Source of the DNA: Emcibacter sp.
Lineage (GTDB): Bacteria > Pseudomonadota > Alphaproteobacteria > Sphingomonadales > Emcibacteraceae
NCBI GenBank assembly: GCA_021741205.1
Contig: JAIOYI010000010.1
Span: 29,954-93,953 of the forward strand
DNA: 64,000 bases
Direction of reading: 5' to 3'
In this document: piece after piece, positions 10,455 to 20,146 of the stretch
How the letters are laid out: each line of letters starts with the position of its first letter
Numbering within the stretch: the first letter of the stretch is position 1
Notes under the pieces: generated by a model
Told to the model about the DNA's origin: nothing
Databases searched by the model: none
What the model saw: only the letters and a program-made list of their open reading frames with translations
Made by a program: the position numbers and the translations under genes

Positions 10455-10582
10455 ATTAATTTTATCCCTTTATTATTTCCCATATTAGAAAAGTAATAAT
10501 AACATATCGACAATTTCAATAATAATGATATTTATGATCCCATAATTTTTATACAAAAAACTCACATTTTTAGGAAAAGACT

Positions 10583-12430
10583 ATGCCCCAATATCGTTCA
10601 AAAACATCCACACATGGCCGTAACATGGCCGGTGCAAGGGCACTTTGGCGGGCCACAGGCGTTAAGGATCAAGATTTTGGAAAACCTATCATTGCGGTGG
10701 TTAACAGCTTTACCCAATTTGTTCCAGGTCATGTTCACCTAAAAGATATAGGGCAGTTAGTTGCACAAGAAATAGAACGTCACGGCGGTATCGCAAAAGA
10801 ATTTAATACCATCGCCATTGATGACGGCATTGCCATGGGTCATGATGGTATGCTTTATTCTCTGCCCAGTCGTGAAATCATTGCAGACAGTGTTGAATAT
10901 ATGGTCGAGGCTCATTGTGCTGACGCTATGATTTGTATCTCAAACTGTGACAAGATCACGCCTGGTATGATGATGGCAGCACTGCGTTTAAATATTCCAG
11001 CGATCTTTGTTTCTGGCGGCCCAATGGAAGCGGGAAAGACAGCAACGATTAATCATGGGCTTGATCTTGTTGATGCTATTATTATGGGCGTTGACCCTAA
11101 TGTGAGCGACGAGGTTGTCGAAAAGGTCGAACAATCCGCCTGCCCTACCTGCGGATCATGCTCTGGCATGTTTACAGCCAATAGCATGAATTGCCTGACA
11201 GAGGCCTTAGGGCTTTCATTACCCGGTAACGGGTCTTTGCTTGCAACCCATGCATCAAGACGAGAATTATTCCTAGAAGCCGCAAGAACAATCACCAAAA
11301 ATACCAAAGCCTACTATGAAAATGATGATAACAGCGTTCTGCCAAGATCTGTTGCCAATTTTAAGGCTTTTGAAAATGCTATGACCCTTGACATCGCCAT
11401 GGGTGGATCAACCAACACTGTCCTTCATTTGTTGGCCGCCGCACAGGAGGGCGAGATAAATTTCACCATGGAGGATATTGACCGCCTGTCCAAAAAAGTT
11501 CCCAACATCTGTAAAGTAGCCCCCGCCACTCAGAATTACCACATGGAAGATGTCCACCGTGCTGGTGGAATTATGGCTATTCTCGGCGAATTGGATAAGG
11601 GTGGCCTTATTAACCGAGACTGCGTTACAGCCCACGGCGGTACAATTGCAGACGTTATTGATAAGCATGATATTAATCGCTCTCCCTCAGAGGAAGTTCT
11701 GACCTTTTTCAAGGCTGCACCCGGAGGGGTTCGCACAACAGAAGCCTTTTCTCAGAATAAAAGATATAACACCCTTGATCTTGACCGCGCGCAAGGCTGC
11801 ATTCGGGATATCAAAAATGCTTATAGCAAGGACGGTGGCCTTGCCATATTAAAGGGAAATATTGCGCCTGATGGCTGTATTGTTAAAACGGCAGGGGTTG
11901 CAGATAATAATCTCACCTTTACAGGACCCGCACGTCTTTATGAAAGTCAGGATGACGCCGTCAAGGGCATTACAACAGGTCAAGTCAAAGAGGGTGATGT
12001 GGTCGTCATACGCTATGAAGGCCCCAAGGGTGGCCCCGGTATGCAGGAAATGCTTTATCCCACCTCTTATTTAAAATCCATGGGGCTTGGATCAAAATGC
12101 GCTCTTATAACAGATGGTCGTTTTTCTGGTGGCACTTCAGGCCTTAGTATTGGCCATGTTTCACCCGAAGCCGCATCAGGGGGAGCAATTGGTTTGGTTG
12201 AAGACGGCGATATTATAATAATTGATATTCCAAACCGCACGATATTGGTTGATATTTCTGAAACAGAAATGGCACGACGCAGAGAAAATATGGACAAAAA
12301 AGGTCAAACCAGTTGGAAACCAACAGCCCCCCGTAATAGAAAAGTATCAAAGGCTCTTAAGGCCTATGCAATAATGGCAACATCTGCGGATAAAGGTGCT
12401 GTAAGAGATATTTCTAAATTTAAAGAATAA
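10583..12430 (+). CDS. ilvD: Dihydroxy-acid dehydratase
   Basis: Full-length 615 aa; [45 protein letters not shown]. Confidence 0.98.
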   Translation: MPQYRSKTSTHGRNMAGARALWRATGVKDQDFGKPIIAVVNSFTQFVPGHVHLKDIGQLVAQEIERHGGIAKEFNTIAIDDGIAMGHDGMLYSLPSREIIADSVEYMVEAHCADAMICISNCDKITPGMMMAALRLNIPAIFVSGGPMEAGKTATINHGLDLVDAIIMGVDPNVSDEVVEKVEQSACPTCGSCSGMFTANSMNCLTEALGLSLPGNGSLLATHASRRELFLEAARTITKNTKAYYENDDNSVLPRSVANFKAFENAMTLDIAMGGSTNTVLHLLAAAQEGEINFTMEDIDRLSKKVPNICKVAPATQNYHMEDVHRAGGIMAILGELDKGGLINRDCVTAHGGTIADVIDKHDINRSPSEEVLTFFKAAPGGVRTTEAFSQNKRYNTLDLDRAQGCIRDIKNAYSKDGGLAILKGNIAPDGCIVKTAGVADNNLTFTGPARLYESQDDAVKGITTGQVKEGDVVVIRYEGPKGGPGMQEMLYPTSYLKSMGLGSKCALITDGRFSGGTSGLSIGHVSPEAASGGAIGLVEDGDIIIIDIPNRTILVDISETEMARRRENMDKKGQTSWKPTAPRNRKVSKALKAYAIMATSADKGAVRDISKFKE

Positions 12431-12440
12431 TCCAAATATA

Positions 12441-12470
12441 AAAAAACAGGCCAGCAAAATGCTGGCCCAA
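12441..12470 (-). terminator. Intrinsic terminator of the minus-strand TPR gene, convergent with ilvD
   Basis: GGCCAGC(12449-12455)-AAAAT-GCTGGCC(12461-12467); the T-tract (TGTTTTTT) follows the stem on the minus strand. Confidence 0.7.
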
Positions 12471-12497
12471 GTCTAGGGAGGAACTGCATATTACAAA

Positions 12498-12893
12498 TTA
12501 ATTGGTGGTAACTTCTAGAGCATGAGCCAAATATTTCCCAATCTTATGATTATTCTCTCCAGCATTCTTAAGCACTACTAAACCCTTTTCATATTCTATC
12601 TTGGCCTTACCATTTTCATTCTGTCTATTATACAAAGACCCTAATTTATAATGGGCATAGGCTTTCACAACGGAATAATCAGAAGTATTGATGATTCTCT
12701 CATATATTTTTTTTGCTTCTTCATATTGTTCGAGGATTAATTTATTATCCGCCACATTAATATCATTGGTATATTCGTTGGAAAATGCCTGATTTATGAA
12801 GCAAAAAGGCAATGCCACCCACAAAAATAATATTCCAATCTTATGTCTAAACTTCATTTCTTTTCCTGCTATTGTCATTATTAAGAATCTCAC
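12498..12893 (-). CDS. Small TPR-repeat protein
   Basis: NKLILEQYEEAKKIYERIINTSDYSVVKAYAHYKLGSLYNRQNENGKAKIEYEKGL. Confidence 0.6.
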   Translation of the reverse strand: MRFLIMTIAGKEMKFRHKIGILFLWVALPFCFINQAFSNEYTNDINVADNKLILEQYEEAKKIYERIINTSDYSVVKAYAHYKLGSLYNRQNENGKAKIEYEKGLVVLKNAGENNHKIGKYLAHALEVTTN

Positions 12894-13110
12894 TATTTTC
12901 TTTATATATTTATAGTGTGACAGAATAGTTTTTATATAAATTTAACAAATTAAACAATTTATCTAAAGCATTCATCAATTTTTATTCATCCTTATAAATT
13001 TTATCAAATACAAGCTGAATAGAGAATGAATAAACTATTTATAAACTTTTAATTTACATATTTACTTTAAGTATAAATACATTATAAATTAAAACTTAAG
13101 GTTGTATTGA

Positions 13111-14661
13111 ATGACAAAGATATCTGAGCGTATTGTTTTTTATCCTGTCGCTATATTTTTTACCCTAACTATATTAGGGCTTGCAGGCGCGTTATATACA
13201 ACAAACCTACAAGAAAATCTTACACAAGAAAGTTTTTTTTCCTCAGCACGGAACAGAGCGAGCAACCTTGCCTCCAAATTAAAACTTCATATGAAAAACA
13301 AACCATTACAAGAAATATTTACCCTCAATGATATTCCCTCTAACCAAACGAATTATATAACTGATCCAGATTTTCACATTTATATTATTGATAACACATC
13401 TGTTACCCCCGAGATATATGATCTAAACAACCATAAAATCATGCTAGAAAACAGTGCAATTCAACTCATCAACAATCAACATGATCTAAACTATAGAGAG
13501 AGGGTAACGACTGATCCCAAGCAACTAGAGTTATTAATCATACCAAACTCCGATAAATTTAAAACAGATTATAATCTCGCAATTTTTATACAGGTCATTG
13601 GTTTATTCATGGGCGCCCTATTCGCTTTTATGCTTAGGCAATCCTTGAGGCGCACAATAGAACTTAGAAAAGAAATTTATAACAGAATTTCTGAAATGAA
13701 AGAATATCTTCAAATCAAAGAAGAGGCCGAAGAAAACAATAAATTATTAAATATTGTTATGGACACATTTCCCCATGGTATATGCGCCTTTGCACCTGAT
13801 ATGACCCTGTTAAAATGGAATAATAATTTACTGACAATTCTAGATCTGCCCACTGCAAGTATAAAGAAAGGAATTCTTTATAAGGTACTCACTAAACATC
13901 TTGACCAAATTTCATATTTTCCTCCCTCTACTGACAACCATTCTATTAGTCCAACAGAGATAACAGAAGACAGTTTTATAAAACAGGACATAAGTTTTTT
14001 CGAAAGAAATCTACAAGATGGCCGCACCTTAGAAGTATCCCTTATACCCATGTCAAACGGTGGCTTTATCGTTGTATATTCCGATATTACCCAAAGAAAG
14101 AAAGCCGAACGCGTCATTCGTCATATGGCCCATTTTGATTCTCTAACGGGACTTGCCAATAGAGCCTATTTCTCCGATAAACTAGATGGTCTTCTCAATC
14201 ATAACCGTCAGGGGGATAATAATCTGGCTCTAGCTCTGATTGACCTTGATAAATTCAAATTTGTTAATGACACCTACGGACATCCCATGGGGGATGCTCT
14301 ATTGCAACGCGTTGCTGAAATTTTAAAAAATCAAATTAGAGACAATGATTTTGCCGCTAGAATTGGTGGTGATGAATTTGCCGTTTTATTTACCAACATT
14401 AATGATGCGAGCGAGGTTCTTATTCCTCTTAACCGAATGATTGATCGCCTAAATAAGCCAATTTCAATTCGAGGAACCAACCTTGATATTGGTGCAAGCA
14501 TTGGCGTTGCCATCTATCCAGATCATGGCTTAACATCAGAAATTTTAACTAAGGTTGCCGATAAGGCGCTCTATAAAGCAAAAGAAAATGGCAGAGGAAG
14601 AATTGAAGTGGCCCCCATAATAAAAGAGGCAAAAACAAAAATATATATCGTCATGAAATGA
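13111..14661 (+). CDS. Membrane diguanylate cyclase with PAS-like domain
   Basis: N-terminal TM and periplasmic region, PAS-like middle, IGGDEFAVLF active site, RDND inhibitory I-site five residues upstream. Confidence 0.92.
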   Translation: MTKISERIVFYPVAIFFTLTILGLAGALYTTNLQENLTQESFFSSARNRASNLASKLKLHMKNKPLQEIFTLNDIPSNQTNYITDPDFHIYIIDNTSVTPEIYDLNNHKIMLENSAIQLINNQHDLNYRERVTTDPKQLELLIIPNSDKFKTDYNLAIFIQVIGLFMGALFAFMLRQSLRRTIELRKEIYNRISEMKEYLQIKEEAEENNKLLNIVMDTFPHGICAFAPDMTLLKWNNNLLTILDLPTASIKKGILYKVLTKHLDQISYFPPSTDNHSISPTEITEDSFIKQDISFFERNLQDGRTLEVSLIPMSNGGFIVVYSDITQRKKAERVIRHMAHFDSLTGLANRAYFSDKLDGLLNHNRQGDNNLALALIDLDKFKFVNDTYGHPMGDALLQRVAEILKNQIRDNDFAARIGGDEFAVLFTNINDASEVLIPLNRMIDRLNKPISIRGTNLDIGASIGVAIYPDHGLTSEILTKVADKALYKAKENGRGRIEVAPIIKEAKTKIYIVMK

Positions 14662-14706
14662 GAAAAAGACTCGAAAATTTTTTATATTATGGCTTTATAG
14701 TGTATA

Positions 14707-14730
14707 TTTTTAGAATATTAATTCTAAAAA
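14707..14730. terminator. AT-rich perfect hairpin downstream of the GGDEF gene
   Basis: TTTTTAGAAT-ATTA-ATTCTAAAAA, 10-bp perfect arms. Confidence 0.35.
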
Positions 14731-14949
14731 AACTTGTTATTATTTCTTTTAATATCTGAAATAATATTATTTCATAAAATCTAAATCTTAAAAATAATCT
14801 AATCTATACAAGATAGATAGGTTATCTCGTTTAGATTATTTAAACTTTATATCTTAAATATATCCCTTAATGCATTGTTTATATTATGAAATATACTTCT
14901 TTTTATATAAATAGGTATTGCATTACCACTTTTTTTTATTTAAATTAAA

Positions 14950-14976
14950 GAACGATCGTTCGGATAATTATTATCC
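14950..14976. promoter_or_regulatory. Tandem palindromes (candidate operators) upstream of the aromatic operon
   Basis: GAACGATCGTTC (14950-14961) directly followed by GGATAAT-T-ATTATCC (14962-14976); ATG at 15010. Confidence 0.5.
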
Positions 14977-15009
14977 AATAGCTTTTTTTCGGATAAACAG
15001 GAGATAACA

Positions 15010-16080
15010 ATGTCATCCATCAATGCGTGGGGTATGTTTTTTGTAAATACAGGCAAGCCGTTAGAAAGACGTGATTTTATCATTGATAGCATTTCTGATG
15101 ATGATGTGGTGGTAAAGGTATCTGGTTGCGGCGTTTGTCATACGGATCTAGGTTTTATATCGGGTTCTGTGGGAACTAAACATGATCTTCCCTTAATACT
15201 AGGTCATGAAATAAGTGGTACCGTCGAAAAAGTCGGCAAAAATTATAAAAATATGCTAAACAAGAAAGTTATTATCCCTGCGGTACTGCCTTGCGGAGAA
15301 TGCGAATTGTGCAAAGCTGGTCGTGATAATATCTGCCAACATCAACTTATGCCCGGCAATGACTTTCATGGCGGATTTGCAAGCCATATTGTCGTTCCAG
15401 CCCGTTTTTTATGTGTTCTTGATAATGATCTTGGTCAATTTAAACTTCATGAGCTGTCGGTGATTGCCGATGCCATTACAACTCCATATCAATCCATGGT
15501 ACGCAGTGGTCTTAAAAAAGGTGACTTAGCCATCGTTATCGGGACAGGTGGGGTTGGTCTTTATATGGCTCAACATGCCCATAACGCAGGTGCCACGGTC
15601 ATTGCCCTTGATATTGATGAAGTAAAAATAGAGGCGGTCAAGAAACAAGGGGCTGATTTTGGTATTTGTACAAAGGATATGGATGTCCGCACCATTAAGG
15701 ATGAAATCCGCAACCTCATCAAAGCCCATAACCTGCCAAAATATCAATGGAAAGTTTTTGAAACAAGCGGATCAACGGCGGGTCAGAATGTGGCCTTTTC
15801 TTTGCTGAGCTTCGCGGGAACCATTGGTATTATTGGCTTTACTATGGGTAAGCTTGAACTGCGCCTCAGCAATATAATGGCCTTTGATGCGGATTTATTT
15901 GGCAACTGGGGATGCAGTCCAAAATATTATCCCGCCGTTGTTAAGGGCGTATTGGACGGCAGTATTAATCTTCTGGATAATATTGTGGAATATCCCCTGT
16001 CAAAAATTAATGAGGTGATTGCCCTTGCTAATGCCCATAAATTAAGCCGTCGTGCCATCATGGTACCAGATCAGGAGTGA
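15010..16080 (+). CDS. had: 6-hydroxycyclohex-1-ene-1-carbonyl-CoA dehydrogenase-like zinc alcohol dehydrogenase
   Basis: GCGVCHTDLGF, GHEISGTVEKVG, CGECELCKAGRDNIC, GTGGVGLY; overlaps the following dch-like gene. Confidence 0.8.
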   Translation: MSSINAWGMFFVNTGKPLERRDFIIDSISDDDVVVKVSGCGVCHTDLGFISGSVGTKHDLPLILGHEISGTVEKVGKNYKNMLNKKVIIPAVLPCGECELCKAGRDNICQHQLMPGNDFHGGFASHIVVPARFLCVLDNDLGQFKLHELSVIADAITTPYQSMVRSGLKKGDLAIVIGTGGVGLYMAQHAHNAGATVIALDIDEVKIEAVKKQGADFGICTKDMDVRTIKDEIRNLIKAHNLPKYQWKVFETSGSTAGQNVAFSLLSFAGTIGIIGFTMGKLELRLSNIMAFDADLFGNWGCSPKYYPAVVKGVLDGSINLLDNIVEYPLSKINEVIALANAHKLSRRAIMVPDQE

Positions 16081-16862
16081 TAAACATGTCCTATAAGACC
16101 CTTGAAATAAATGAAAAATATGATGGTCAGGTGGTGGAAGTTATTCTGAACGATGCCCCTGCCAATATATTGACCGCCGCTATGATGGCAGAAATAAGAG
16201 CCTTTCTGAAAGAGGATAAAGATTGTCATAACCGAAAACTCATCATCTTTACAGGGGCGGGTGATCATTTTTGCTTTGGCGCAAGTGTCGAAGAACATAC
16301 CAAGGATCAGGTTAATGATATGCTGCCGGGCTTTCATCTTATGATTGGTGATATTCTAGCCCATCCCGTCCCCACATTGGCGCGCGTTTCAGGCTTTTGT
16401 CTTGGCGGCGGTTTTGAGCTTGCCCTTGCTTGCGGACTTATTTTTGCAGAAGCAAGATCAAAATATGCCGTACCGGAAATTCAGCTCGGGGTTTTTCCAC
16501 CCGTAGCGGCCGCTCTCTTGCCTTTTCTTTCCAATGGTGTGACGGCAACCCATATGCTGCTTTCTGGCGCAAAGCTTTCTGCACAGGACATGCTTAACTG
16601 CGGTCTTGTCAATGAAATAGCCCAAGGAACAGAACTTAATCAATGCGTAGAAAGCTATATTGAAAAAAATATTCTACCCCACAGCGCAAGCAGCCTGCGT
16701 TTTGCCAATCGTGCAGTACGTATGAGCCTTAACACCATATACCGCCAACATATTTGTGATCTTGAACGGTTATATCTTGATGAATTAATGAAAAGTCAGG
16801 ATGCCAACGAGGGCATAGAATCATTTTTAGCTAAAAGACCTCCAATTTGGAAAAATATATAA
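16077..16862 (+). CDS. dch: Cyclohexa-1,5-diene-1-carbonyl-CoA hydratase-like crotonase
   Basis: HFCFGASVEEH, GFCLGGGFELALACGLIFAEA, SASSLRFANRAVRMS...LERLYLDELMKSQDANEGIESFLAKRPPIW resembles Thauera-type Dch as remembered. Confidence 0.8.
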   Translation: MINMSYKTLEINEKYDGQVVEVILNDAPANILTAAMMAEIRAFLKEDKDCHNRKLIIFTGAGDHFCFGASVEEHTKDQVNDMLPGFHLMIGDILAHPVPTLARVSGFCLGGGFELALACGLIFAEARSKYAVPEIQLGVFPPVAAALLPFLSNGVTATHMLLSGAKLSAQDMLNCGLVNEIAQGTELNQCVESYIEKNILPHSASSLRFANRAVRMSLNTIYRQHICDLERLYLDELMKSQDANEGIESFLAKRPPIWKNI

Positions 16863-17483
16863 ATGAATAATCAGGCTACCATAGATAAATCGCCTCAAAA
16901 TGGACTAGATGAGATTTTAAATAAATCTGCTGATCTTATGGCGCGCCTTGGTTATCACGGCACCAGCATGCGGGATCTTGCCCATGTCACGGGGCGTAGT
17001 TTGTCAGGTCTTTATCATTATTTCAGCAACAAAGAAGAGCTATTATTTCTCATAAATCAGCGGGGCTTCACATCACTGCTGAGCATGACCCATGAATTTA
17101 TGGAACAGGATTTAACGCCCAAAGAAAGACTGTCCCGCTTGATCCATAATCATGTCACCTATTTTATGAGCCATCTTAGTGAAATGCGGGTTATGACATC
17201 AGGTTCCATGGACATGAACGACCAAAGAAGCAAAATATTACGAACACTCAAAAAAGAATATGCGGAAGTTGGTCAAAAAATTGTTGGGGATTATATCAAA
17301 GATCAAACCGGCATTAACTATCCTCATAATATCATCAGCCGAAAAACCTATCTTTTATATGGTATGATGAACTGGATATTTGGCTGGTACTCTGCAAAGG
17401 AACATGGTTCAGCCATTGATGTTGCCGATGATATCTTTCGAACATTTACAAAAGGATGCTGCAATGAACATTCTAAAATCTGA
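16863..17483 (+). CDS. TetR family regulator
   Basis: HTH: ADLMARLGYHGTSMRDLAHVTGRSLSGLYHYFSNKEELLF. Confidence 0.9.
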   Translation: MNNQATIDKSPQNGLDEILNKSADLMARLGYHGTSMRDLAHVTGRSLSGLYHYFSNKEELLFLINQRGFTSLLSMTHEFMEQDLTPKERLSRLIHNHVTYFMSHLSEMRVMTSGSMDMNDQRSKILRTLKKEYAEVGQKIVGDYIKDQTGINYPHNIISRKTYLLYGMMNWIFGWYSAKEHGSAIDVADDIFRTFTKGCCNEHSKI

Positions 17484-19215
17484 TATTGAATTAGGGGATT
17501 ATCTCCCAAATGTTGGCACCATGCTCCTTAATAATAGAGAGGCCTACCAACAGGCCAACGCCTTCGCCGAACGAGTGGACGGCGCCTATAAATACTGGTC
17601 TTGGAAGACGCTTACGGATGATGTCATTTTCTTTGCTCATTATCTTTTGTATTCTGGTCTTAATCCCAATGATGAAAACTTAAACCGCATATGCTTTATC
17701 GCTGGCAACAGCTACAAAAGACTGGTTTGTGAATTGGCCGCTATGAGTTCTGGTTTTGTTGTGGTTCCGATCTTTGCAAAATATCCCAATGAATTGATGG
17801 AAAAACTGATTAATTTTTCTGAATCTGGCATGATTATAAGCGACAATCCGCAAAAAATTGCTTCTCTCAACCCGAGCTGCCTACCAGATAAGATCATCTC
17901 ACTTACGCCAAATACAGAAAATAATTCAAAGAAAAACAGTAACATTGCCTATTTTGACCAAATTCTGTCCCAGAAAATATCGCCCAAAGATAGTATAGAA
18001 ATTGAACAGCTATTCCGTGCTGTTCTACCGCCCACTCTCTTGATGATTATGTACACATCTGGCACCAGTGGTTTTCCCAAGGGCGTGCAGCTTCACCATT
18101 CCAATATCATGAGCCAGCAAAAGGCTCTGGAAATTCTGTGGAAACCAGAGAAGGGCATGCGTTTTTTATGTTATTTGCCCTGGCATCATAGTTTTGGTGG
18201 CTTGTTTGAGCGATTCTTTGCCCTGCATTCTGGCGGTTGTCTTGCCATTGATGATTCATTTGGTAAAGACATTGATCGCTTGCTTGAAAATTTTGCCGAG
18301 ATTAAGCCCCATGTCTATTTCAGCGTTCCTGTAATCTATCAGGCCATTGTTGGCAAAGTACTCACCTCTGAAGTGGCCGAGAAATCTTTCTTCCACGATG
18401 ATCTAAAATTTGTCTTTACGGCGGCAGCTCCCCTGCCCCTGAGCACCTCTGACGTCTTTCGAAGCAAAAAAATCCCCGTCTTGGAAGCATGGGGACTGAC
18501 GGAAACATCCCCCTGTTGCACCTTAACCGACTTTAGCATGGACCGTATTCCAGGCGTTGTGGGCTTTCCTATCCCAGGGGTTGAACTGCGCCTCGGTGAA
18601 GATAATGAGCTTCTTGTACGGGGTGAGAATGTCATGAGCGGCTATTTCCATAATGAGGAAGCCACCAAAAAAGCTTTCTCAGAAGGGGGCTGGTTCCACA
18701 CTGGTGATATAGGCGATATTACCAAAGAGGGCGTGAAAATTATCTCCCGCAAGGAAAGAATGTTCAAGCTCAGCAACGGCGAAAAATTATTCCCCTCCAA
18801 TATCGAGGAAAATGTCTGTCGGCGCTGTAAATTTGTAAAATATGCCTATGTCTTTGGTTCTGGGCAGAAAAATCCTTTTATGTTGATTTTTCCAAATTCC
18901 GAATTAATGGCCGCCAGCGTGCGTAATCAGAAAGACGACCCCGGTTGTGAATTTCCCCGCAGTTGTCAAAGCCTGTCCAGTTGTTTGTCAAGCTGTGTTG
19001 ATGAAATCAATACCTATCAATTAACAGGCTTTGAACGGGTTGGTAAGGCGCTTGTGATACAAAGGGAATTATCCTTGGAAGAAAATGAGCTAACCCCTTC
19101 ATTTAAATTAATCCCAAGACGGATTGAAGAAAAATACAAACCCTATATTGAGGCCATGCAAAATGAAAATTATGAAAGCCTTCCCTCTGATGCCTTCATA
19201 ATAGAATTGGAGTGA
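17464..19215 (+). CDS. AMP-forming acyl/aryl-CoA ligase
   Basis: MYTSGTSGFPKGVQLHHSN, EAWGLTETSPCC, GWFHTGDIGDI; likely start ATG 17464 rather than 17380. Confidence 0.88.
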   Translation: MNILKSDIELGDYLPNVGTMLLNNREAYQQANAFAERVDGAYKYWSWKTLTDDVIFFAHYLLYSGLNPNDENLNRICFIAGNSYKRLVCELAAMSSGFVVVPIFAKYPNELMEKLINFSESGMIISDNPQKIASLNPSCLPDKIISLTPNTENNSKKNSNIAYFDQILSQKISPKDSIEIEQLFRAVLPPTLLMIMYTSGTSGFPKGVQLHHSNIMSQQKALEILWKPEKGMRFLCYLPWHHSFGGLFERFFALHSGGCLAIDDSFGKDIDRLLENFAEIKPHVYFSVPVIYQAIVGKVLTSEVAEKSFFHDDLKFVFTAAAPLPLSTSDVFRSKKIPVLEAWGLTETSPCCTLTDFSMDRIPGVVGFPIPGVELRLGEDNELLVRGENVMSGYFHNEEATKKAFSEGGWFHTGDIGDITKEGVKIISRKERMFKLSNGEKLFPSNIEENVCRRCKFVKYAYVFGSGQKNPFMLIFPNSELMAASVRNQKDDPGCEFPRSCQSLSSCLSSCVDEINTYQLTGFERVGKALVIQRELSLEENELTPSFKLIPRRIEEKYKPYIEAMQNENYESLPSDAFIIELE

Positions 19216-19219
19216 TGTC

Positions 19220-20146
19220 GTGAAAACCCACTACGGCATCATAGGTTTTGGTCCAGTAGGACGTGTTTTTGCGGCCCACCTCGCCGCTGCTGGTCACAGG
19301 GTTTCCGTATTCTACCGTAATCCAAATATCCGTACCGCCATGCTGGGTCATCCCCTTGAAATTAAGGGAGAACTGAACGTATCTGCTGAAATCACCGATC
19401 TTTATTCCGACATGCAAGAATTTCTCGATAGCGGCATTGATATCATTCTAATCTGCACAAAAAGCTCTGATTCACCCGGTATTTTGAAAAAAATAAAATC
19501 ATTAAATTATAAACCGGATATTATTTTTCTTTCCTGTCAGAATGGGTTGGATACCGAATATCAAATCAGCGATATATTTGGCCCCGGACATACGCTGCGC
19601 ATGTCGGTGAATATGGGTTGCGGCAAAACATCGGAAAATGCTGTTCGGGTGAATTTTTCTATGTGTCATTATCTGTCTCTCATGCCTGATATTGATGAAA
19701 AAATCATCACTCAAATAGCAGATGATTTCACCAAATCTGGTGTATGTCTAGAAGTCAGACAAGATTACAGAACCGAGGTTTTTAAAAAAGCTCTCCTTAA
19801 TTCATCTCTCGGCAGCCTCTGTGCGCTCACTCGTCGCACCATGAATAATGTTATAAGCCGTGACTATATGAAAATCATGGTTGCCCAAATTGTCAAAGAA
19901 GGCATCGAGATAGCACAGGCCATGAATATTCCCATCAACGACGAATTTCTTGATGAAGCACTTTGTTATTTAGAAAAGGGTGGCAATCACAAACCCTCCA
20001 TATTGATTGATATCGAAAATAATAAAATCACTGAAAATGAATATATGTGCGGAAAGCTCGCCCATTACGCAGAAGAATATGGGGTTCACGTTACCCTTAT
20101 TCCCATTATCTATAATTTAATTAAAACAACTGAGAGTACCAAATGA
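19220..20146 (+). CDS. Ketopantoate-reductase-like (PanE/ApbA family) dehydrogenase
   Basis: YGIIGFGPVGRVFAAHLAAAGHRVSVFYR Rossmann motif; C-terminal ApbA-like helices. Confidence 0.75.
   Translation: MKTHYGIIGFGPVGRVFAAHLAAAGHRVSVFYRNPNIRTAMLGHPLEIKGELNVSAEITDLYSDMQEFLDSGIDIILICTKSSDSPGILKKIKSLNYKPDIIFLSCQNGLDTEYQISDIFGPGHTLRMSVNMGCGKTSENAVRVNFSMCHYLSLMPDIDEKIITQIADDFTKSGVCLEVRQDYRTEVFKKALLNSSLGSLCALTRRTMNNVISRDYMKIMVAQIVKEGIEIAQAMNIPINDEFLDEALCYLEKGGNHKPSILIDIENNKITENEYMCGKLAHYAEEYGVHVTLIPIIYNLIKTTESTK

Noticed and set aside
12449-12467. Intrinsic terminator for ilvD
   Set aside because: The T-tract is on the minus strand after the stem; the plus-strand flank (CAAGTCTAGGG) lacks a T-run, so it better serves the convergent TPR gene
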